Shown: positions 11,945 through 21,405 of the stretch, piece by piece
Layout: each line of letters opens with the position of its first letter
Numbering within the stretch: the stretch's first letter is position 1
Source of the DNA: Multifurca ochricompacta
Taxonomy: Eukaryota > Basidiomycota > Agaricomycetes > Russulales > Russulaceae
Direction of reading: 5' to 3'
NCBI GenBank assembly: GCA_022496185.1
Contig: WTXG01000076.1
Location: 62,001 to 126,000, forward strand
Length of the DNA: 64,000 bases
Position numbers and translations under genes: made by a program
The notes under the pieces: generated by a model
What the model was told of the DNA's origin: nothing
What the model saw: the letters and a program-made list of their open reading frames with translations, nothing else
The model's database searches: none

Positions 11945-13222
11945 GACAAGTGTTTTTGAAAAGGTACGCGAATCAGCTACGCGCGGGAGAGGGGGATGAA
12001 TGGATGAGATGAGGTGAATAAGATTCAAGTAATAAATGAGTCGAGTCGAGTCTAGGTTCCGTTGCCGTCGTCGTTGCGCTGTGGCTCCGAGTACCGATTA
12101 CCGGGCCGAACACACTGCCTCTGCCTGCCTCTGCCTCTTGCTCTCGCTCTCCTCACTCTCATTATCATTTATTATATTATATTATATTATATTATATAGA
12201 TCACACATTACATGGTATATGGTACATCAGCAGTGGTAAAAGTAAATTTATACTTAACAGCCACGCGGGCAAGGCTTCGTTGTCTTGACTTTATTAGATA
12301 TTTGCTGCATACTGCGTTAATCGAGTCAGGTAAGTTAACTATCCTCTTCTCAAACGGTTATTTAAACGTACGATTGCTGACATGTCATCGCGCAAGGCTG
12401 GCCAGGATGCTGTCCTAAGTGTAGACGACTTCCCGCGCACGTATTTTGGCCGCAATCTGTCTGTAAACGGGGGGGGAGTCAAGTTAGGCGCATTGAAAAT
12501 GACCAATAGTAACTTACACGCGAACGACCAGAAAATATTACCGCACCACATGGATGCTCTGTGTAACTCGTAACAGTGGTGCACATCTTTGAGAATCGTA
12601 GATTTCGAAGGCAGAGAAGTCGACCGGGGGGGGGATTTCAGAAAAATTCGAAGAGAAATCCCGACCAATCCGGAGGGGAGGATGTTGAAAGTAGCGTCAT
12701 CCCAAAAGTTCATTTATACGCAGACATCCTCGCTCGTGCTCGCCACAAGAAGAGGATCCGTTGGAAGGACTCCCTTACCAGTAGACCGGCATCTCAACCA
12801 AGTGACATCAGAAAAAGAACGGAGGGGTTCCACGGAGAAAGACAGTCAGGTCGGTACAAATCAAACACAGCGATATCGACGATGGAAGAAGAAAAATTGA
12901 CGACGAGCACCCGTCCAAAAAGTCCAAAAAAAGGATTGCCCTTCACAAGAGTCCGCAACTCTATGTGCTTAGCGCGAGGCGAGAGAGGAAAATATGTCCA
13001 GCTGTGCTAACGCCACACTCTCATATGGCCTTTTTTTGCCTGGAGCGGGCGGGCGGAGGGGGGAGGACTGGGGACCGACAAGCGGAGAGCGGCGGTGAGG
13101 ACGGAAAGAAACGACATGTGTCGAGGCACAATCAGCACAGGTAAGAGAGCAAGTGAATCTCCAGGACCACGAGCAGGTTTTCTCGAAACTTATTCTAGTG
13201 CTGGGTTCAGTGGCGAAAGGGT
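11945..13222. other. Intergenic region with a pentanucleotide repeat
   Basis: This is the upstream region of the Rgd1-type gene. It contains a tandem of ATATT units at about 12171-12198. Overlapping frames (plus 12382-12573 and 12576-13010, minus 12339-12713) show no known motif, and their mutual overlap on opposite strands argues that at most one is real. I cannot support a gene here. Confidence 0.4.
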
Positions 13223-13227
13223 TTAGG

Positions 13228-13604
13228 TTAAGCCTTTAGCGCTAGCGCTGGGTCCTGTTTCCTGCTCCCTAGAGCACAGCCATTGCAAAAACATACACAC
13301 ACAAAAACGAAAAAGGTGCGATCCCTGTATGTTATTGGCAATTTTAAGTTTTTTGGGGCAGACACAGGTGGCGAAAGTGACTCCGTAGAACGTAACGTTA
13401 GGGACCCAGCGCTTGTCGATTGAATTTGGTGTATAGTGTAGATGTACAACCAGCGGGGGAACCGGACACGTAGCCCCATAAAGCAAAGGTATTCCCAAAG
13501 ATGGCCCCATTGGTAGTTCAGGGCGAGAGCGAGGGTGAGGGCGTGGGTGAGGACAAAGACAAAGACGAGGAAGATGCCAATCTTTTCAGCATAAGCACAC
13601 ACAT
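13228..13604 (-). CDS. Possible small membrane protein
   Basis: A minus-strand frame holds one clear hydrophobic segment (IGIFLVFVFVLTHALTLALAL), then WGHLWEYLCFMGLRVRFPRW. The frame has no ATG of its own at the head; it would need an upstream exon or a non-ATG start. A second frame continues past a possible intron. The family is not recognised. It could be a genuine single-pass protein of under 130 residues or chance. Confidence 0.25.
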
Positions 13605-14159
13605 GGCGGTCGTGTCGTGATCGTGGGATTCACGGTCATCATGAGAATGAGATTCGCTCGAAAGTGAAAATTATTTTGTTTTGCCATAATTGACTCTCGA
13701 CGTCGACATTTTTTGTCCCCAAGGACATAGAAGCTGCGCTGTCCTCGGTGTCTTAGTGAAAATGGGTCACTAGAGGGGGTAAATCATTAATACCAACAGC
13801 CATACGTGGTTAATTTTTAATAAGAGCGATAGATTCGTGATGATGGAAGAATGTGGAACTCAACCTTCTACTGGTTACTAAAGCTAGCTTTCTTTTGGCT
13901 GAATGGGAGAGAACATTCAAGTGGCGTAATCTAGATTACCTCAAAGAAACATGCTGCTCGTTATCGTAACGATGTTTTCGCTGTAAATACACCTCGATGA
14001 ACACTCAGTTTCCCACGGCGACATCGGAAAAAATATAGTAGGTCGATTTAATCACTTCATTGAACCTTCTCCCATTGGAGGGGCGAGCGGAGCTCGGCAC
14101 AATCATGGCTAGAAAGAGGCGACAGATCACAGACCCGTCCGTCCCACGTGGTTGTTCAA
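13605..14159. other. Gap upstream of the small ORF and downstream of Nup85
   Basis: About 550 bases with AT-rich patches (13780-13830). A minus-strand frame at 14005-14223 overlaps the Nup85 C-terminus in another frame and is treated as a shadow. I see nothing else. Confidence 0.4.
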
Positions 14160-16892
14160 CTACACCGCGATAATCCCCGCCCGCAGACGTGTGACGTCGC
14201 GCCCACCGGCTACCATGGTACATTTCGCGTAATACTTCGCTAGGGAAAGACGAGCAGATTTGAGACGTTGAAGTACCTCGCCTTCGGTCGCCCCCTTCAT
14301 CGTGACCATGAGGACCGACAAGTAATCATCTCCTGATCCTTGTGAAGCTCTAAGATTCACTTCTTCTAACCGCTTGAGTAGCTCAACGGCCCCGGAAGAG
14401 GAGTACAACATCAAACTATCTGGCGAAACGATAAGAATATATATGAGGTTCGCCACAGGTAAAAAGTCAGAAATCAACAATCACTCACCGTGTCGGACAA
14501 GTTCGACTGCGTCACACAGGAGTACGCCCCACCACATCTTCGGGGCAAGATCCTCATTAAACATGGTAAGAATATCCAAGGCTGCTTCCTGAAGATCGCC
14601 ACTTAATCTTCGTTGATGGAACTCAGCGTAGCGGACGGCAAACATAAGCCGGTGGGTGAACACGCCGTCCGCACCTGGATGGGCGCGCAGCTCTTGGAGA
14701 GACGGTGCGACAGCAGCCACTGATCGAGCAAAGACTTCTGGCCCTGCGGCTTTCGTGAGTTTAGAAAACATAGCTGATGGCAAACACCGACCGTGTTTGA
14801 TATATTCGGCCAGAATAGCGTCCACTATTCGGCCGAGCCATGTCCAGTTTTCCGCGGAGGTCGTATAGGAAACAGCTAAGCCATATTCCCTGCGTCGCAG
14901 GAAATTCTGAGCGGCGATCTACGTTTCCCGGAAATGAGAAAGATAAATTGGAAAGGGTAGATTTTGGGCAGGAAGGAAAAACATGTACCGTGCAAACCAT
15001 ACGTCGCACTGACTCTCTCCCATATTCGTGGCATGTCTCGATGACGTCTCTTAAGGCTTCTGGAACTTCACCCGAGGAGACTGTGGCGTGTACATCACTA
15101 GGGCCAGTTGCCCCGCGGTTAACATCGACGGGTACACGAAGTAATACTTGGTCTGCTTGTTCTTTGCCTATAGACCCGCAGGAGCACATGTACGCCACCG
15201 TAATCCGCCATAATGCAGGGTCAGAATGCAAATAGTCTGCGTACGACAAGATGTACTGGTCGCGGATGGAAATCTCTAAACTACTCCCGAAACTCAGCCA
15301 AAGAGAATGAATGTGAGGAAAAAACGTCTCACTCATCGCCAGCGTGCGTGTTTAGGAGATCGAGGTGCTCCATAAGGTCAATCCAATGGGCCGCAAGCCA
15401 GATGTCCAGTTTGGCCGCGTGGGATAACGCTTCCATTATCTCACCACGGAACAGAGCAACATGAATCATGTCCTCCAGGTCGGTCGGATCGGGGGGCATG
15501 CTTTCTAATACTTGATTGACCACTTCTCTGAGCCACGATATGAGCAGGAACCCGCTGGAGCTTGTCGAGAATACGCACGGAAGGTCCTGTCTGCGAAGGC
15601 GATGATTCACAAAAATACTCCAAGTGGCACAAACCTCCTTCCAATCGGCATTGAGATCAATGCAGATATTCTGGATGATCTCGAGACGGCCCTCCAGTAT
15701 ACCTACGATGTTGCTCAGTGGTTTCCACCAGTTCTCAAAATCGTCCTCTCGCTCTTCTTCTGGGACTTGATCGAGTTCGAGGCGAAGTGTTTTGACTCTC
15801 TCCTTCCAACGTCGAAGCGCAACCACAAATTCACGCTCAGTGGAAAATTGGAGGATACGGGGATGAGAGCTGAGTAATGGGGACAAATAATTCACTAGAT
15901 TCTGAAGGTGCTCGGAAGGGTGTCGAGATAGTGTCTCCAGCAGGAAGACGGGTGCTTTTGAAAATCCTCGTAGGACAGATCTGTATGATGCTAGTGAAAC
16001 ACCGCTCTGCTTCTGACAAGATAGTACTCCTACCTTGTAAGATATGGCCAGAAAGTGTCATCCTGCCACGGTTTGTCTTGTGAACTGAGGTGGTCGCCTT
16101 CTTCTGAGGAAGGTTCGATAAAGTGTGTGTTTAGCCACTCCATCAACTCTTCTCCCACTGGGGCATCATCGAAACCAGCCTCAGGAAGATAAAGGACGAC
16201 AAACAGAGAGAGACAGGTATACAATGTCCGGTAATGGTTGGCATCGTATTGAAGAGGTCGAGGTCTGTTCACCGGTTTCTAGCAAAAGGATTAGATTAGC
16301 GTGCCCAGCGGTAATCGAGGAAGATGCATACAGAAGCCCGAGCCCAACTGTCTACAACTATCTTCACATAGTCAACGGCATGCTTAATCAACACGGGTGA
16401 TACTTGTTCGCTGCGGCCTCTAAAATGCCATTAGCGAGTGGCGAACCGCTCATAAGAAAGAGATCACAAACAAGCGGGAATCTAGATCGCTAGTTTTATT
16501 GGAATTTTTGAAGTCTTGGAGGGAGGCAAAGATGACCGATGTATCTGTTACAAACTCGACGCCAAGTAAGACCTTGTCCTCGTGCCTGACACATGTCCCA
16601 CTTACCAGCCGACGTTCAGAGGTGGGTATTTTATCTGTGCTGGCCGTGTAAATGTCTCGTGAGTCAGTGTACTTCTCATTGAGTGATTTGAGGGTTTGTG
16701 GATCGACCTTGCGTTGTGGTTAGGTGGTGATTCAAGAAATTGATGATGAGATAGGCCTACGGCGCTCGTGGAAAATACGGCAACGGAATTGTCTCTGGGA
16801 GATGGGATAGCGGACAGAGTCCTTCCAGAGCGCACAAATTCGATTTCCTTCCCTTCCTCAAACAAAGGGGGGTAGAGGCGAATTGTAGTCAT
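14160..16892 (-). CDS. nup85: Nucleoporin Nup85
   Basis: Structural subunit of the Y-shaped Nup84/Nup107 complex of the nuclear pore scaffold. The start at 16892 gives MTTIRLYPPLFEEG, then a stretch with SPRDNSVAVFS as in fungal Nup85 N-termini. Further exons carry the alpha-helical ACE1 fold: YRTLYTCLSLFVVLYLPE, SKASVFFLQTLSRHPSEHLQ (about 15880-16060), EREFVVALRRWKERV, LDIWLAAHWIDLMEHL, and CHEYGRESVRRMVCTI. The C-terminus includes YIKHGRCLPSAMFSKL and MWWGVLLCDAVELVRHG and ends at stop 14160-14162. Assignment is by recognition of these helices, in family order. Several short introns interrupt the gene; exon ends were not all fixed. Confidence 0.85.
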
Positions 16893-17103
16893 TCTCAAGG
16901 TCGCCAGGCGCGTCAATACAATATGTCGAACCCCCCACTCGCGATCTGTCACGCGTCACGTGAACTTTATGTGACATAACATTACCGTGACTTTCGACCC
17001 ATGGTCATCGGTCACATGACCACAGTGCCGCTCTTGACCCTCAATTGTTTTGTTTTCTCTATTTCTGTCCTGCTGTCTGAATCATCGAGCCTCTCCTCCG
17101 GAA
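16893..17103. promoter_or_regulatory. Upstream region of Nup85
   Basis: Just upstream of the Nup85 ATG are CACGTGA (about 16957-16963) and several TCACATGA/ATGTGACAT-like boxes. Palindromic CACGTG is an E-box bound by bHLH factors such as Cbf1. Binding here is inference. Confidence 0.35.
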
Positions 17104-17926
17104 CCCTAAAGTGGTGATCTTATTACACAACTGTGATTTGTAAAAATATTTATTTTAAAAAGGAAGTTATCGTTAAATATTTATTTGAAAAGGAAGATTA
17201 TTATTGATCCACAAAACGTCATTACAAATCAAAGTCATGTGACATATAGGCAACGTTTTCAACCTAATAGTGAAAGACCGGCTCTGCTCATGTGACGCCC
17301 TCACCCCCCTCACCTTCATCTAGGACACGCGGGCCTTCACAAGGCCTCCTTTGGTGAGATGACCTTGCGATATGGATTAAGTCTGAGTTGGTGACATTGG
17401 GTAGTATGGGTAAGTTCACCTTCTCCAACACACAGGCTCTCTTCCCTTCTCCACTCCTTCTCTATTACACACCGTCTCTCTTGTTTCCCTCTACCAAGAG
17501 GTTTTGCACATGGTGGTTTCCACCCTTCTCTCATGTTCACAACAGTAGTTACTATGTACTGGTAGTAGCTGCGTGATTTGGGCAAGGTCCTGAAGTGCAA
17601 ATAAAATCGATTTCAAAAATAAAAAAGACCTAATAGTGAAAATGCTTAACATCCTCTCTTCTCCTGTCCATGCAATGGACAATAACACTCCAGACCCACA
17701 CATTCTGATGAAAACACATGATACACAATGAAAGTCAATAGCTAGACATAGAGTAGTGGGAACGCGCGAGAACACCAAAGTTCTTATCTGATCCTTATTC
17801 CAACTGATTTGTAATGATATTTTGTTGATAACTTTCCTTTTTTAAATAAATATTCAACATTAACTTCCTCTTTAAAATAAATATTATTACAAATCACAGT
17901 CGTGTAATAAGATTACCACTTTAGGG
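17104..17926. mobile_element. Non-autonomous TIR element (MITE-like), 823 bp
   Basis: The left end 17104-17231 and right end 17805-17926 are imperfect inverted copies of each other, both starting CCCTAAAGTGGT and ending ATTACAAATCA at the inner side, with few substitutions and small gaps over about 125 bases. The 573-base interior has no transposase-like frame. The arms are AT-rich (repeated AATATTTATTT..AAAGGAAG). Flanks are GGAA on the left and ATTT on the right, with no obvious target-site duplication. A third copy of the outer end (ATTACCACTTTAGGGAT) lies just outside, at about 17939-17956. I do not recognise the superfamily. Long arms and no coding capacity fit a MITE or a foldback element. 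Confidence 0.8.
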
Positions 17927-18536
17927 ATTTCGTGTGACGATATTACCACTTTAGGGATGTCAACGGCGGGGGAGAGTAAGGTCCATTGCATTAGCTCAAG
18001 ACTAACCGAACACTCACAGAATACGAATGATGTGTTAGTTCCTCAGGAAAAATCGGAATCCCTGTAGAAGAAGGATGGCCTCTGGTTTGAGATCGCCTAC
18101 TTTACCACCTTCAAATCCTTTCAAGCCATTCGTGTCGCCCGACCAGAGTTAGGACTCCCCCAGAACCCCATTGCAGGAATCGATCTCCCTGCCTTACTTA
18201 CTAAACTCCTCGCTGAACGGTCTTCCATACCAAAATAGGACCATCCAATTACTAACAACCGTCTCGACAACGCCACCCGCCCGAAGGAACATTACCCATA
18301 CAATTCAAGGGCGACTGATCCCTCTCCTCACATTTCCTCATGGTTTTTAAACAGTTCATGAGTATCAACGACTGAGCAGAAAACGCCAACGACTCAGTGA
18401 AGAAGGCCCACTATTCCCTACAACAAATGGAAGGGCTACAAGTCCAGTCCTTCCAGATGATTGTCACCGACTTTTTAGGTGAGAGGTAACTAACAGAACA
18501 GAGCAGCTGCCATATGAACAAAATGCCTGGCAGTTC
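17927..18536 (+). other. Unassigned segment with a decayed coding-like stretch
   Basis: Between the TIR element and the duplicated block lies about 600 bases that resemble neither flank. A plus-strand frame near 18070-18237 reads with an amino-acid bias typical of protein (LWFEIAYFTTFKSFQAIRVA, then LPALLTKLLAERSS) before a TAG. Further fragments continue to about 18470 with more stops. This may be a relic of a transposon or host gene. I do not recognise the family. Confidence 0.3.
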
Positions 18537-18589
18537 CCTTCCAGTGAAAATGAAGCCCTAACATTAATTTTCTATCTTTTGTTCCCCAG

Positions 18590-18760
18590 ACTGACTTGCG
18601 CTTCCAATCCTCCGCCGTTATGGCTCTCCAAGAGGCGGCCGAGGCTTATCTCGTCTCGCTCTTTGAAGACACCAACCTTGCCGTCATTCATGCAAAACGT
18701 GTCACCATTCAACCCAAGGACCTTGCCCTCGCCCGTCGTTTGCGTGGAGAGTGGACCTGA
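18590..18760 (+). pseudogene. Histone H3 exon-4 fragment
   Basis: A 171-base copy of the last H3 exon, preceded by its acceptor (CCCCAG), from [14 protein letters not shown] to the stop at 18758-18760. The frame is intact, but exons 1-3 are absent; upstream sequence is unrelated to H3. Two changes from the working gene are seen: Val for Ala before IHAKR, and Trp for Arg in the final GERT. It is a truncated, non-functional passenger of the Crinkler duplication. Confidence 0.95.
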
Positions 18761-18999
18761 GTCAGGAGTACAGATTGATTATTGTGTCCTTATCGCGCTG
18801 TATATGAACTGTATTATTCTAATTTTATTTTTGTTTTCTAAAAAAAAAAAATCCATTGACCGAGTGCTCTGACTGGAAAATCTGTGTCAGTGTGGTCCTG
18901 CCTCTTTACACTCTTGCTTCTTATTGCTTCTTTCTATGCTATTAGCTACAGAACACATCACTGCTAACTTACACCAGACAATAATCACAGTGCCCCAGC

Positions 19000-21224
19000 T
19001 CACTTCAATCTTCCTCTATCTAAACTGGAAGTGATCAGCAGATCACCAATATGAATCATATCATTACAAAATCCATTCCGTACCTCGCAGTTTTCAGCTT
19101 CCTCAACTACTTCAGCTGTTTCGTCCTCAAATATTTCAATGTCCTTCATCACCTGATCATTTTCTTCAATCAGTCTTAATGACCACATATAGCCGACTGC
19201 CACATACCCTCAACTCTTTCCACTCTCCTTCCTCCTTAATCCGACAAAAATCCTTGACACCAAGAACAGCGGAATACATGGAAATGAAAATATCACCGTC
19301 CTTGATTTTCACATCTTTTTCTGTCCATCTTCTCACCAAACTTTCTGCATTCTTCGCCCTGTCTGTGACAAACACATGTCACCACTTTCGAGATTTTCGA
19401 AACGCCTTTGCAAGACTATTGGGAATTTGAACAAGGCCCCTCGACTTCACACTATGCTCAGGAGCGATCATCACCTGAATTGTAATTATATGATCATCTG
19501 TGAAGATCATGGCATCGACACCAGGAAATGCTTTCGACGCAGGAATGGGAATTACACAGAATGGTCTCTTGCAGTCACTTAGATACTTGAGAGTGTCTGG
19601 GTCCTTGTAAGATAACATACACCAACCCTGGCATACTGGGATAGTCAGTTGTGGCGAAGCTGATCGCGCGGGAGTGCAAGTCAATTCCTTCGATTCTGAA
19701 TTGACGCAGAGCCACGAAAGGACTGCCATATCGAACATGTAACCCGCCGAGCTCTTGAACCATGAGTGATGGCTGACCCCAAAGTAAAATTTGCTCTGCG
19801 GCAGCAGGTCCTGTGCAGCAATCGCCTCGATAACAAAACAATTCAGGTAACTTGTTTCAATTCGCATAATTGCAATTGGTCTCTTCTCGGAAGTGAGACC
19901 TTCAGGATGGATTGTAAAAAGTGTATGAGAGAGCGGCGATGGGCTAATGTCGTAGGTATGAACGCCAAAATGATGAATAAAGTGGCGGGCAGCCTCTTTT
20001 ACACGTCGCGTGTGTTCAGGAATCAGCCCAGGTTCCCTCAGAAGAGCCATCATGATGCGCGCAGAAGGTCCCCATTTTTCGCAGTGATCCTTGATCAGTT
20101 GGACATTGAAACCATGTAACATGCTGTGAAAAATGCTTAGTGGCAGAAAAATGCTTGAAATCATCAACTGAATCCACCCGAGCGCGACTAATTCAGTCAG
20201 AGGAAAACAGTCCATCACATAGGTATAAGTATTATACTCCTTTCTCCATGTCTTGTACCGGCGCACATCCGGATAGCTTGTTTGCACGACGAAAGCATCA
20301 TTCGAATTGCAAGCATGCAAGAAGCTGTGGCAAGGAAGGAGATCCTTCGTAAAAGCCCATGTTTCGTCTGGAAGTACACCAAACAGGGCATAGAATTCGA
20401 CACCAGACTCCTTGAACAGGAAGAAACTGTCGGGGAGGGGTTCATCACCAGTGACAAGCACGTACCGAGTCCTGGATCGCCAGCGATAATGATCCCGTCT
20501 CTTCGAGATTCCCGACGCCTTTTCGACTCTTTCTCTATCTCTTTACGCGCAAGGCTGTATTCATGGAGAAACAGAAGTGCCTTCTCATTATAGCCGAGAT
20601 AGTTTACTCTCAAGTTGGACAGTTGGTCTTGGGGTACATACATATACGTCTTTCCCGAGTCAGGGACTACAGTTGCCAATATTGGATCGAGTGGGTTCTT
20701 CCATAAGGTACGATAGAGATGGTGGGCCGTCTCACGAACTCGATTGATATTGATACTCTGCTTGCTCTCGGGTGTTTCGAACACTGGATTATTGTCAAAC
20801 ATGTGTGGCAATCCGATAATGATTGAAACATACATGGACTTTGTACAATTAAATGCAAGTGGCCCCTGTCTGGGCTATTTTCCCAGTACCTGGACAGCTG
20901 TGAAGCAGAAGAAAGGGCCTGAATGGTGTCAGTTCCCCGGAACACTTCTTGAATTTTGGGTGAAGGTGACTTGATGCCCTGGATGGTTCCATTGAAAGCA
21001 CCTATCTCCTCTTCTATACTCTCAATATGCAGGAGTTTCAACAACTTCCAAACAATGAGCTCACCTGCCACTAGGTGGTCCAATCTGGGAGCCATATTGG
21101 CCTTGATGAGTTCTCGCAGGTCTGAGGTATCATCGTCCGATTGTGTTTCAAGCTTGAAGATGTTCCCAATAGGAACTTTATGGTTATCGATAGCAAGACA
21201 AAACAGTGTGAGCGCTGTGGCCAT
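19000..21224 (-). CDS. Crinkler (CRN)-like protein, possibly decaying
   Basis: Crinklers are modular proteins with a ubiquitin-like header, often a P-loop NTPase middle, and variable C-terminal domains; several act in the nucleus and some trigger cell death. ATG 21224 gives the header: LTLFCLAID (residues about 4-12), DLRELIKANM, LDHLVAGELIVWKLLKLL. An intron at 20784-20833 (GTATGT..CAG) joins QSP to FETPESKQ. Then comes a middle block ending in DGIIIAGDPGLG near 20480, placed where a P-loop should be. The frame changes there; no normal-length intron restores a Walker A GKT/GKS, so the lysine is missing or that part is deleted. The frame then stays open to TGA 19379-19381. Beyond it an open, conserved C-terminus with its own intron (about 19150-19205) continues to 19000. 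No signal peptide is evident. Membership rests on the header. Whether it is functional is doubtful. Confidence 0.7.
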
Positions 21225-21405
21225 GGTGGTTTGGGAGAGGAGCTCCAAAGGAGCTCCACATAAACCATGATCGTGGGATAGTTTGTTTCTGTAGCACTAA
21301 CGAACGCCAACCGTACAGCACATTCCCAGCACCGCAAATCAGGTACGCGCCACTCTTCGCCTTTACTCTCTCGCACTACCATTGTCTGCAACAACAACTT
21401 CAAAC
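21225..21405. promoter_or_regulatory. Shared 181-bp gap between Crinkler and NLR starts
   Basis: The Crinkler ATG (minus, 21224) and the NLR ATG (plus, 21406) are head to head. The gap holds GGAGCTCC twice (near 21240-21257), an inverted pair near the Crinkler ATG, but no clear TATA. Such a short gap suggests the two genes share regulatory sequence; this is inference from spacing. Confidence 0.5.

Larger units (their letters stand above)
18537..21245 (-). repeat. Segmental duplication, copy 2 (Crinkler + H3 fragment)
   Basis: Inverted relative to 2275-3723. It carries the long Crinkler gene, the same spacer, and H3 exon 4 with part of intron 3, ending at 18537 inside the intron. Positions 19538-20766 (1229 bp) are absent from copy 1. 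Nucleotide identity over shared parts is high, with scattered single changes (for example GAG AGC to GAG AGT in the H3 tail end). Confidence 0.9.

Noticed and set aside
12339..13010. Overlapping frames on both strands upstream of the Rgd1-type gene
   Set aside because: They overlap each other antisense, contain no motif and no convincing introns; I cannot tell a real one from chance.
17104..17115. CCCTAAA-like sequence as an internal telomere repeat
   Set aside because: Only a single CCCTAAA unit occurs at each end, followed by unrelated sequence; it is the tip of the terminal inverted repeat.
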